Positions 43,337-50,934 of a stretch of DNA of 64,000 bases are shown here, one piece after another. Positions within the stretch are counted from its first letter, which is position 1. Each line of letters starts with the position of its first letter. The notes beneath the pieces are model-generated. The model was given only the letters and a program-made list of their open reading frames with translations. It had not been told where the DNA came from and made no database searches. The stretch comes from Acidovorax sp. YS12 (GTDB lineage: Bacteria; Pseudomonadota; Gammaproteobacteria; Burkholderiales; Burkholderiaceae_C): NCBI GenBank assembly GCA_021496925.1, contig CP053915.1:3561501-3625500 (forward strand). Direction: 5' to 3'. The translations under genes were made by a program, and so were the position numbers.

Positions 43337-44263
43337 ATGGCAATGACAGGTGTTTTGCGCCCAGGGCACGCACAGATCCGCGTGCTGGACCTGGAGGAAT
43401 CGGTGAAGTGGTACACCGACGTCATGGGCCTCATGCCCATGGGCCGCGACGCGCAGGGCCGCGCGTACTTCAAGACCCGCTCCGAGCGCGACCACAACAG
43501 CGTCGTCCTGCGCCAGGCCGACGAGGCGGGCATCGACTTCTTCGCCTTCAAGGTGCTCGACGACGCCACGCTGGCCGACCTGGAGCGCAAGCTGCAGGCC
43601 CACGGCGTGGCCACCGAGCGCATCCCCGCCGGCGAGCTCATGGAGACCGGCGAGCGCGTGCGCTTCAAGATCCCCACGGGCCACACCATCGAGCTGTACG
43701 CGCAGAAAACCGCCGTGGGCAACACCACCGGCTGCTTCGACCCCGAGGTGGACGTGATCGACGGCCCCGGCCTGCGCCCCATCCGCATGGACCACTGCCT
43801 GCTCTACGGCGGCGACATCGACGGCAACGTCAAGCTGTTCACCGAGGTGCTGGGCTTCTCCATGGTCGAGCGCGTGAAGCTGGAAGACGGCCAGACCGAC
43901 CTGGCCGTGTGGCTCACCTGCAGCGCCAAGGCGCACGACATCGCCTTCGTGCGCCACGCCGAGGACGGCAAGCTGCACCACCTGTCGTTCCAGATGCCGA
44001 GCTGGGAGAGCGTGCTGCGCGCGGCCGACATCATGAGCATCAACCGCGTCTCGATCGACATCGGTCCCACGCGCCACGGCATCACGCAGGGCACGACGAT
44101 CTATTTCTTCGACCCCAGCGGCAACCGCCTGGAGACCTTCTGCGGCGGCTATGACCACTACCCCGACATGCAGCACATCACCTGGAGCTGGGAAAACGTG
44201 GGGCGCGGCATCTTCTACCACGACCGCAAGCTCAACGACGCCTTCCTGAGCGTGGTGACCTGA
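43337..44263 (+). CDS. dmpB: Catechol 2,3-dioxygenase DmpB
   Basis: A 308-aa extradiol dioxygenase of the vicinal-oxygen-chelate fold, with two repeats of about 150 residues. The Fe(II) ligands are His153 (MDHCLLYGG), His214 (LHHLSF) and Glu266 (NRLETF), as in XylE. It opens catechol at the 2,3 bond to give 2-hydroxymuconic semialdehyde. GGAGA lies 5-9 bases before the ATG. Length and motif spacing match family I.2.A enzymes. Its stop overlaps the start of the HbpS-like gene by one base (TGATG). Confidence 0.96.
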   Translation: MAMTGVLRPGHAQIRVLDLEESVKWYTDVMGLMPMGRDAQGRAYFKTRSERDHNSVVLRQADEAGIDFFAFKVLDDATLADLERKLQAHGVATERIPAGELMETGERVRFKIPTGHTIELYAQKTAVGNTTGCFDPEVDVIDGPGLRPIRMDHCLLYGGDIDGNVKLFTEVLGFSMVERVKLEDGQTDLAVWLTCSAKAHDIAFVRHAEDGKLHHLSFQMPSWESVLRAADIMSINRVSIDIGPTRHGITQGTTIYFFDPSGNRLETFCGGYDHYPDMQHITWSWENVGRGIFYHDRKLNDAFLSVVT

Positions 44264-44694
44264 TGCAGCGCAGCGTCGAACAGCGCGCCATCACCGCCGA
44301 GGCGGCGCACGCGGCGGTGGCCGCCGCCGTGGCCAAGGCGGGCGAGCTGGGCATCCGCGTGAACGCGGCGGTGACCGACGCCTCGGGCGTGCTCGCCGCC
44401 TTCCTGCGCATGCCCGGCGCCTTCCTGCACTCGGTGGACATCGCCATCGACAAGGCCTACACGGCCGCGGGCTTCGGCTTCGCCACCGCGCAGTGGGCCG
44501 GCATTTTGCAGGGCGACGAGGCGCTGCGCCTGGGCATGCCCCAGCGCGCGCGCAACGTGGTCTTCGGCGGCGGCCTGCCGGTGCGCGAGGGCGGGGTGCT
44601 CATCGGCGGCATCGGCGTCTCGGGCGGCAGCGCCGATCAGGACGAAATCTGTGCCCGCGCCGCGCTGGCGGCGCTGGGCCTCGAAGAAACATAA
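44263..44694 (+). CDS. HbpS/GlcG-family (DUF336) protein
   Basis: A 143-aa single-domain protein with the GlcG/HbpS pattern ALGIRVNAAV-like (GELGIRVNAAVTDASG), FLHSVDIAIDKAYTAAGFG and GGLPVREGGVLIGGIGVSGG. It is translationally coupled to dmpB. Such proteins accompany aromatic and glycolate catabolic operons; some bind haem or related ligands, but their function in meta-cleavage operons is not established. No signal peptide, so it is cytoplasmic. It may protect or assist the iron dioxygenase; this is inference. Confidence 0.85.
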   Translation: MQRSVEQRAITAEAAHAAVAAAVAKAGELGIRVNAAVTDASGVLAAFLRMPGAFLHSVDIAIDKAYTAAGFGFATAQWAGILQGDEALRLGMPQRARNVVFGGGLPVREGGVLIGGIGVSGGSADQDEICARAALAALGLEET

Positions 44695-44706
44695 GGAACC
44701 CACAGC

Positions 44707-45591
44707 ATGAAGACCACACACATCGCCGCAGCGGCCCTGGCCCTGCTGGCCGCCGCCGGCGCGCACGCCGACGGCCACTACGTGCCCGGCGTGGAGGGCA
44801 TCCAGGCGGCCAGCGTGCCGCCCCCGGGCATGTACTACCTGGGCTACCTGGTGAACTACAGCATCGACGACTTCCGCGCGCCGGGCAGCAGCGACAACCT
44901 GCCGGGCCACAACAGCGGCACCGTCACGGCGCTGGCCAACCGCTTCGTCTGGGTCACCGACTACACGCTGCTCGGCGCCAACTACGGCGTGGAGGCCATC
45001 GTGCCGGTGATGCGCACCTCGCTCACCATCAACGCGGCCGGCATCTCCGACTCGCGCTCGGGCCTGGGCGACGTGTACCTCGGCCCGCTGGTACTGGGCT
45101 GGCACGGCCCGCAGTGGGACGCCGTGGCCGCCGCCGGCATGTGGTTCGACAACGCCAGCACCAGCCACCCGGCCTCGCCCGGCAAGGGCTTCAGGAGCAC
45201 CATGCTCACGGGCGGGCTGACCTACTACTTCGACGGCGCCAAGACGCTCTCGGGCGCGGCGCTGGTGCGCTACGAGTTCAACGGCAAGAACAGCGCGGGC
45301 TACCGCCCCGGCGACCAGCTGACGCTGGAGTGGGGCCTGGGCAAGTCGTTCGGCGCCGTGTCGGCGGGCCTGGTGGGCTACAGCCAGTGGCAGACCACGA
45401 ACGACAGCGGCCCCGGCGCCAGCAGCGACAAGGCCGCGCGCCACGCCGTGGGCGCCGAACTGGTCTACCCCGTGCCGGGTGCGGGCGTGTTCCTCAAGGG
45501 CGCGCTCTACAAGGAAGTGAGCGCCAAGGCGGGCACGGGGCCGCAGGCCAAGGGCTCGCTGCTGCGCTTCACCCTGGTTAAAGCGTTTTGA
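44707..45591 (+). CDS. Outer-membrane channel of the phenol MetA-pathway (SphA-like) family
   Basis: A 294-aa protein with a signal peptide ending LLAAAGAHA (about residue 21), then beta-strand-rich sequence typical of Phenol_MetA_deg proteins: GHYVPGVEGIQAASVPPPG, YTLLGANYGVEAIVPVMRTS, SGLGDVYLGPLVLGWHGPQW. It ends in an aromatic residue (LVKAF), consistent with barrel insertion. The probable role is passage of phenol or related aromatics through the outer membrane. It starts 12 bp after the HbpS-like gene; the 120-bp GC-rich repeat begins at its stop codon. Confidence 0.85.
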   Translation: MKTTHIAAAALALLAAAGAHADGHYVPGVEGIQAASVPPPGMYYLGYLVNYSIDDFRAPGSSDNLPGHNSGTVTALANRFVWVTDYTLLGANYGVEAIVPVMRTSLTINAAGISDSRSGLGDVYLGPLVLGWHGPQWDAVAAAGMWFDNASTSHPASPGKGFRSTMLTGGLTYYFDGAKTLSGAALVRYEFNGKNSAGYRPGDQLTLEWGLGKSFGAVSAGLVGYSQWQTTNDSGPGASSDKAARHAVGAELVYPVPGAGVFLKGALYKEVSAKAGTGPQAKGSLLRFTLVKAF

Positions 45592-45710
45592 CCCCCCTGA
45601 GCCGCTTCGCGTCTTCCCCCCTCTCTCTACGCGCTGCGCGCTACGGGATGGGGGACGCAGCCCGCGCGGCGGGGCGGCCCTTGCGCGGCTGCCCTGGCTT
45701 GGGCCGTGCG
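45591..45710 (+). repeat. GC-rich 120-bp dispersed repeat, copy 2
   Basis: ACCCCCCTGAGCCGCTTCG through GCGGGGCGGCCCTTGCGCGG to CTTGGGCCGTGC, homologous to 42663-42784 along its whole length. It separates the outer-membrane channel gene from dmpC. It contains hairpins such as CGCGCTGCGCG, so it may end or attenuate transcription. Confidence 0.8.
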
Positions 45711-45786
45711 AGTTTCATGCGCCGTGCGCAATGCGTGCCGTCCCATGCCGCACAGGTGTTCAATTTCCCGGCAACAGAGCAATGAC

Positions 45787-47247
45787 ATGAAAGAGTTCCT
45801 CAACTTCATCAACGGCGAATACGTTCGCGGCACCAGCGGCAAGACGTTTGACGACATCAACCCGGTCGATGGCAGCGTCATCGGCCGCATCCATGAAGCG
45901 GGCCCGGGCGAGGTCGATGCGGCCGTGGCCGCCGCGCGCGCCGCGCTCCAGGGCGACTGGGGGCGCCTGGCGGTGGTGGAGCGCTGCAAGCTGCTCGACG
46001 CCGTGGCGGGCGAGATCAACCGCCGCTTCGACGACTTCCTGCAGGCCGAAATCGCCGACACGGGCAAGCCGCACCACCTGGCCTCGCACGTCGACATTCC
46101 GCGCGGCGCGGCCAACTTCCAGATCTTCATCGACACCATCAAGAGCACGGCCACCGAGTCGTTCAACATGCGCACGCCCGACGGCAAGACCGCCCTGAGC
46201 TACGGCGTGCGCGTGCCGCGCGGCGTCATCGCCGTGGTGTGCCCGTGGAACCTGCCGCTGCTGCTCATGACCTGGAAGGTCGGCCCGGCGCTGGCCTGCG
46301 GCAACACCGTGGTCGTCAAGCCCAGCGAGGAAACCCCGGCCACCGCCACGCTGCTGGGCGAGGTGATGAACGCGGTGGGCATGCCCAAGGGCGTCTACAA
46401 CGTGGTGCACGGCTTCGGCCCGGGCTCGGCGGGCGAATTCCTCACGCGCCACCCGGGCGTGAACGGCATCACCTTCACCGGCGAGACACGCACCGGCACT
46501 GCCATCATGAAGGCCGCGGCCGACGGCGTGCGCCCCGTGTCGCTGGAGATGGGCGGCAAGAACGCCGCCGTGGTGTTCGCCGACTGCGACTTCCAGGTGG
46601 CCGTGGACACGCTCACGCGCTCGTGCTTCGAGAACGCGGGCCAGGTCTGCCTGGGCACCGAGCGCGTGTACGTCGAGCGCCCGATCTTCGAGAAGCTCGT
46701 GGCCGCCTTGAAGGAGCGCGCCGAGGGCATGAAGCCCGGCCTGCCATTCGACAAGGACACCAAGATCGGCCCGCTCATCAGCAAGAAGCACCAGGCCAAG
46801 GTGCTGGGCCTGTACAAGACGGCCAAGGACGAGGGCGCCACCATCGTCACCGGCGGCGGCATTCCCGACATGCCCGAGGCGCTCCAGAACGGTTCCTGGG
46901 TGCAGCCCACCATCTGGACCGGCCTGCCCGAGACCGCCACCGTGGTCACCGAGGAAATCTTCGGCCCCTGCTGCCACATCAGCCCCTTCGACACCGAGGA
47001 GGAAGTGCTCGCCAAGGTCAACGCCAACCGCTACGGCCTGGCTACGGCCGTGTTCACGCAGGACATCTCGCGCGCCAACCGCCTGGCGCACCGCATCGAG
47101 GTCGGCCTGTGCTGGATCAACGCCTGGTTCCTGCGCGATTTGCGCACGCCCTTCGGCGGCTCCAAGCAGTCCGGCATCGGCCGCGAGGGCGGCGTGCACT
47201 CGCTGGAGTTCTATACCGACCTGCGCAACGTGATGGTGAAGTTTTAG
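45787..47247 (+). CDS. dmpC: 2-hydroxymuconic semialdehyde dehydrogenase DmpC
   Basis: A 486-aa NAD-dependent aldehyde dehydrogenase. Catalytic Cys288 (AGQVCLGTE) and general base Glu254 (LEMGGKNAA) are present, with the nucleotide-binding FTGETRTGTAIM. The N-terminus MKEFLNFINGEYVRGTSG matches XylG/DmpC, so I took the ATG at 45787, although the ribosome binding site is weak and the frame is open upstream. It oxidises 2-hydroxymuconic semialdehyde to 2-hydroxymuconate, the entry to the 4-oxalocrotonate branch. It is flanked by the GC-rich repeat upstream and a dispersed repeat downstream. Confidence 0.95.
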   Translation: MKEFLNFINGEYVRGTSGKTFDDINPVDGSVIGRIHEAGPGEVDAAVAAARAALQGDWGRLAVVERCKLLDAVAGEINRRFDDFLQAEIADTGKPHHLASHVDIPRGAANFQIFIDTIKSTATESFNMRTPDGKTALSYGVRVPRGVIAVVCPWNLPLLLMTWKVGPALACGNTVVVKPSEETPATATLLGEVMNAVGMPKGVYNVVHGFGPGSAGEFLTRHPGVNGITFTGETRTGTAIMKAAADGVRPVSLEMGGKNAAVVFADCDFQVAVDTLTRSCFENAGQVCLGTERVYVERPIFEKLVAALKERAEGMKPGLPFDKDTKIGPLISKKHQAKVLGLYKTAKDEGATIVTGGGIPDMPEALQNGSWVQPTIWTGLPETATVVTEEIFGPCCHISPFDTEEEVLAKVNANRYGLATAVFTQDISRANRLAHRIEVGLCWINAWFLRDLRTPFGGSKQSGIGREGGVHSLEFYTDLRNVMVKF

Positions 47248-47248
47248 G

Positions 47249-47296
47249 CAAAAAGTGGCTCTGGCGCTTGTGCATCAAGCGCTGGCAGCTCCTGAA
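47249..47296 (+). repeat. Dispersed 3'-end repeat copy with hairpin
   Basis: AAAAAGTGGCTCTGGCGCTTG then CATCAAGCGCTGGCAGCTCC, immediately after the dmpC stop. GGCGCTTG (47263-47270) pairs with CAAGCGCT (47276-47283), giving an 8-bp stem with one G-T. It fills most of the 113-bp gap to dmpE. Confidence 0.75.
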
Positions 47297-47360
47297 AGCA
47301 TAGCGTTTCAGCCGTGCCGGCCCATCGCACCGAATTTCCTTTCCTAGCCGATTGATCCCC

Positions 47361-48143
47361 ATGAACACTTCTTTGCACGCCCCACTGGGCGACGAGCTCT
47401 ACCAAGCCCTGACCCAGTGCCAGGTGCTGGAGCCCCTGACCAGCCGCCACCCCGACCTCACCATCGAAGACGCCTACTCCATCCAGCAGCAGATGATGGC
47501 GCGCCGCCTGGCCGCTGGCGAGAAAGTGGTGGGCAAGAAGATCGGCGTCACCTCCAAGGCGGTGATGGACATGCTCGGCGTGTACCAGCCAGACTTCGGC
47601 TGGCTCACCGACGCCATGGTCTACAACGAGGGCGAGGCCATCCCCGCCAACACGCTGATCCAGCCCAAGGCCGAGGGCGAGATCGCCTTCGTGCTGAAGA
47701 AAACGCTCAAGGGCCCCGGCGTCACCGCCGCCGACGTGCTCGCCGCCACCGAGGGCGTGATGGCCTGCTTCGAGATCGTCGATTCGCGCATCCGCGACTG
47801 GAAGATCAAGATCCAGGACACCGTGGCCGACAACGCGAGCTGCGGCGTCTTCGTGCTCGGCGACCGCCTGGTCGATCCGCGCGACGTCGATCTGGGCACC
47901 TGCGGCATGGTGCTGGAGAAGAACGGCGAGATCGTCGCCACCGGCGCGGGTGCCGCCGCGCTGGGCCACCCGGCCAACGCCGTGGCGTGGCTGGCCAACA
48001 CGCTGGGCCGCCTGGGCATCGCGCTGGAGGCGGGCGAGGTGGTGCTGTCGGGCTCGCTGGGCATCATGGTGCCGGTGAAGGCGGGCGACAACCTGCGCGT
48101 GGCCATCGGCGGCATCGGCGGCTGCTCGGTGCGCTTCGTCTGA
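47361..48143 (+). CDS. dmpE: 2-oxopent-4-enoate (2-hydroxypenta-2,4-dienoate) hydratase DmpE
   Basis: A 260-aa member of the hydratase/decarboxylase family shared with DmpH. Features include ARRLAAGEKVVGKKIGVTSK, the acidic metal-site segment PKAEGEIAFVLKK and EIVDSRIRDWKIKIQDTVAD. It adds water to 2-oxopent-4-enoate to give 4-hydroxy-2-oxovalerate, with a divalent metal. The start is the ATG at 47361, with little Shine-Dalgarno. It forms a tight run with the SDR, dmpF and dmpG downstream. Distinguished from dmpH by the E-type residues near the start and by pathway order. Confidence 0.9.
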   Translation: MNTSLHAPLGDELYQALTQCQVLEPLTSRHPDLTIEDAYSIQQQMMARRLAAGEKVVGKKIGVTSKAVMDMLGVYQPDFGWLTDAMVYNEGEAIPANTLIQPKAEGEIAFVLKKTLKGPGVTAADVLAATEGVMACFEIVDSRIRDWKIKIQDTVADNASCGVFVLGDRLVDPRDVDLGTCGMVLEKNGEIVATGAGAAALGHPANAVAWLANTLGRLGIALEAGEVVLSGSLGIMVPVKAGDNLRVAIGGIGGCSVRFV

Positions 48144-48154
48144 GGGCGCGCGGC

Positions 48155-48949
48155 ATGGACTTGCAATTGAACGGCAAGCGCGCGCTGGTCACGGGCTCCA
48201 CGGCGGGCATCGGCTTCGCCATTGCCTGCGAACTGGCGCGCGAGGGCGCGGCCGTGGTGCTCAACGGGCGCGACGCGGCGCGCGTGGCCCAGGCCGTGCA
48301 GCGCCTGCAGGCGCTGGTGCCCGGCGCCAACGCGCGCGGCACGGCCGCCGACCTGTCCACCGCCGAGGGCTGCGGCCTGCTGGCCCAGGACTGCGCGGGC
48401 GTGGACATCCTGGTCAACAACTTCGGCATCTTCGACCCGCGGCCCTTCGAGGCCATCGGCGACGGCGAGTGGCAGCGCTTCTTCGACGCCAACGTGATGA
48501 GCGGCGTGCGCCTGGCGCGCGCGCTGCTGCCCGCCATGCAGGCGGCGGGCTGGGGCCGCGTGGTGTTCATCAACAGCGAGTCCGGCGTCAACCCGCCGAC
48601 CGAGATGCTCCATTACGGCATGAGCAAGGCGGCGCAGCTCTCCGTCTCGCGCGGGCTGGCGCAGCACTGCGCGGGCACGGGCGTGACGGTGAACGCCGTG
48701 CTGCCCGGCCCGACGAAAACCGAAGGCGTGGGCGCGTTCTTCGCCAAGCTGGCGGCCGAGCAGGGCGTGGACCTGGCGGAGGCCGAGCGGCGCTTTTTCG
48801 CCCAGGCGCGCCCCACCTCGCTGCTGCGCCGCTTCATCGACCCGTCCGAGGTGGCCGCACTGGTCGCCTACGTCTGCAGCCCGCGCTCCGCCGCCACCAA
48901 TGGCGCGGCGCTGCGGGTGGAGGGCGGCATTCTTTCCTCGATCTGCTGA
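48155..48949 (+). CDS. Short-chain dehydrogenase/reductase in the meta-cleavage operon
   Basis: A 264-aa classical SDR. Cofactor motif TGSTAGIG (about 13-20), NNFG structural motif (about 87-90), and a catalytic region with Ser in FINSESGV and Tyr/Lys in YGMSK. Substrate unknown. It sits 11 bp after dmpE, where other dmp operons have no such gene, and the operon lacks the hydrolase DmpD. It may handle a side product, such as an aldehyde or hydroxy-keto acid of the pathway; that is inference. Possible alternative: a broad-specificity oxidoreductase recruited by chance. Confidence 0.87.
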   Translation: MDLQLNGKRALVTGSTAGIGFAIACELAREGAAVVLNGRDAARVAQAVQRLQALVPGANARGTAADLSTAEGCGLLAQDCAGVDILVNNFGIFDPRPFEAIGDGEWQRFFDANVMSGVRLARALLPAMQAAGWGRVVFINSESGVNPPTEMLHYGMSKAAQLSVSRGLAQHCAGTGVTVNAVLPGPTKTEGVGAFFAKLAAEQGVDLAEAERRFFAQARPTSLLRRFIDPSEVAALVAYVCSPRSAATNGAALRVEGGILSSIC

Positions 48950-48969
48950 CCTTTCTTCAAGGATTCCCC

Positions 48970-49878
48970 ATGAGCCAAAAAATCAAATGCGCCCTGATCG
49001 GGCCGGGCAACATCGGCACCGACCTGCTCGCCAAGCTGCAGCGCAGCCCGGTGCTGGAGCCCGTCTGGATGGTGGGCATCGACCCCGAATCCGACGGCCT
49101 GAAGCGCGCGCGAGAGATGGGCATCAAGACCACCGCCGAGGGCGTGGACGGCCTGGTGCCGCACATGCAGGCCGACGGCGTGCAGATCGTCTTCGACGCC
49201 ACCAGCGCCTACGTGCACGCCGAGAACTCGCGCAAGGTCAACGCGCAGGGCGCGCTGATGATCGACCTCACGCCCGCCGCCATCGGCCCGTACTGCGTGC
49301 CGCCCGTCAACCTCAAGGAGCACGTGGGCCAGGGCGAGATGAACGTCAACATGGTCACCTGCGGTGGCCAGGCCACCATCCCCATGGTGGCGGCGGTGAG
49401 CCGCGTGCAGCCCGTGGCGTATGGCGAGATCGTCGCCACCGTCTCCAGCCGCTCGGCCGGGCCGGGCACGCGCAAGAACATCGACGAGTTCACGCGCACC
49501 ACGGCCGGCGCCATCGAGCGCGTGGGCGGCGCGAAGAAGGGCAAGGCCATCATCGTCATCAACCCGGCCGACCCGCCGCTCATCATGCGCGACACCGTGC
49601 ACTGCCTCACCGAGGGCGAGCCCGACCAGGCGGCCATCACCGCCTCCATCCACGCCATGCTGGCCGAGGTGCAGAAGTACGTGCCGGGCTACAAGCTGGT
49701 CAACGGCCCGGTGTTCGACGGCAACCGCGTCTCGGTCTTTCTCGAAGTGGAAGGCCTGGGCGACTACCTGCCCAAGTACGCCGGCAACCTCGACATCATG
49801 ACCGCCGCCGCCGCGCGCACCGCCGAGATGTTCGCCGAGGAAATGCTCGCCGGCCGTCTCACCCTGCAGGCCGCCTGA
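48970..49878 (+). CDS. dmpF: Acylating acetaldehyde dehydrogenase DmpF
   Basis: 302 aa. Rossmann motif IGPGNIGTDLL at the N-terminus, catalytic Cys131 in NMVTCGGQAT, and RSAGPGTRKNIDEFTRTT and HCLTEGEPDQAAITASIHAM as further family blocks. It converts acetaldehyde plus CoA and NAD to acetyl-CoA, channelled from the aldolase DmpG. CAAGGA is the ribosome binding site. It forms a heterocomplex with the product of the next gene (14-bp gap). Length is as in CF600 DmpF (about 307). Confidence 0.96.
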   Translation: MSQKIKCALIGPGNIGTDLLAKLQRSPVLEPVWMVGIDPESDGLKRAREMGIKTTAEGVDGLVPHMQADGVQIVFDATSAYVHAENSRKVNAQGALMIDLTPAAIGPYCVPPVNLKEHVGQGEMNVNMVTCGGQATIPMVAAVSRVQPVAYGEIVATVSSRSAGPGTRKNIDEFTRTTAGAIERVGGAKKGKAIIVINPADPPLIMRDTVHCLTEGEPDQAAITASIHAMLAEVQKYVPGYKLVNGPVFDGNRVSVFLEVEGLGDYLPKYAGNLDIMTAAAARTAEMFAEEMLAGRLTLQAA

Positions 49879-49892
49879 AGGAGAACCCCACC

Positions 49893-50921
49893 ATGACCAA
49901 ACAACACATCACCCTGCACGACATGACGCTGCGCGACGGCATGCACCCCAAGCGCCACCTGATGACGCTGGAGCAGATGAAGAGCGTGGCCCAGGGCCTG
50001 GACGCGGCCGGCGTGCCGCTGATCGAAGTGACCCACGGCGACGGCCTGGGCGGAGCCTCGGTCAACTACGGCTTTCCCGCGCACAGCGACGAGGAATACC
50101 TGGGCACCGTGATCCCCCTCATGAAGCAGGCCAAGGTCTCGGCCCTGCTGCTGCCGGGCATCGGCACCGTGGACCACCTGAAGATGGCGCACGGCCTGGG
50201 CGTGCACACCATCCGCGTGGCCACGCACTGCACCGAGGCCGACGTGAGCGAGCAGCACATCACCATGGCGCGCAAGCTCGACATGGACACGGTGGGCTTT
50301 TTGATGATGGCGCACATGAACAGCGCCGACGGCCTCGTCAAGCAGGCCCGGCTCATGGAAGGCTACGGCGCCAACTGCATCTACGTGACCGACTCGGCCG
50401 GCTACCTGCTGCCCGACCAGGTGAAGGAACGCATCGCCGCCGTGCGTGCGGCCCTGAAGCCCGAGACCGAGCTGGGCTTCCACGGCCACCACAACCTGGC
50501 CATGGGCGTGGCCAACTCCATCGCCGCCATCGAAGCCGGTGCCAACCGCATCGACGCGGCCAGCGCCGGGCTGGGCGCGGGTGCGGGCAATACGCCCATG
50601 GAAGTGCTGGTGGCCGTGCTCGACCGCATGGGCTACGAGACGGGCGTGGACGTGTGGAAGATCCAGGACGTGGCCGACGACCTCGTGGTGCCGCTGATGG
50701 ACTTCCCCATCCGCATCGACCGCGACGCGCTCACGCTGGGCTACGCGGGCGTGTACGGCAGCTTCCTGCTGTTCGCCAAGCGGGCCGAGAAGAAGTACGG
50801 CATTCCGGCGCGCGACCTGCTGGTCGAGCTGGGCCGGCGCGGCATGGTGGGCGGGCAGGAGGACATGATCGAGGACACCGCGCTGACCATGGCGCGCGAA
50901 CGCGGCCTGCGGGCCGCCTGA
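49893..50921 (+). CDS. dmpG: 4-hydroxy-2-oxovalerate aldolase DmpG
   Basis: 342 aa, DRE-TIM metallolyase fold. Catalytic and metal residues: Arg14 and Asp15 (MTLRDGMHP), His197 and His199 (GFHGHHNL), and the C-terminal communication domain that contacts DmpF. It cleaves 4-hydroxy-2-oxovalerate to pyruvate and acetaldehyde in the presence of Mn2+. The ribosome binding site is AAGGAG. It precedes a chemoreceptor gene by 13 bp, so the latter is co-transcribed. Confidence 0.96.
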   Translation: MTKQHITLHDMTLRDGMHPKRHLMTLEQMKSVAQGLDAAGVPLIEVTHGDGLGGASVNYGFPAHSDEEYLGTVIPLMKQAKVSALLLPGIGTVDHLKMAHGLGVHTIRVATHCTEADVSEQHITMARKLDMDTVGFLMMAHMNSADGLVKQARLMEGYGANCIYVTDSAGYLLPDQVKERIAAVRAALKPETELGFHGHHNLAMGVANSIAAIEAGANRIDAASAGLGAGAGNTPMEVLVAVLDRMGYETGVDVWKIQDVADDLVVPLMDFPIRIDRDALTLGYAGVYGSFLLFAKRAEKKYGIPARDLLVELGRRGMVGGQEDMIEDTALTMARERGLRAA

Positions 50922-50934
50922 CGGAGCCGGCGCC

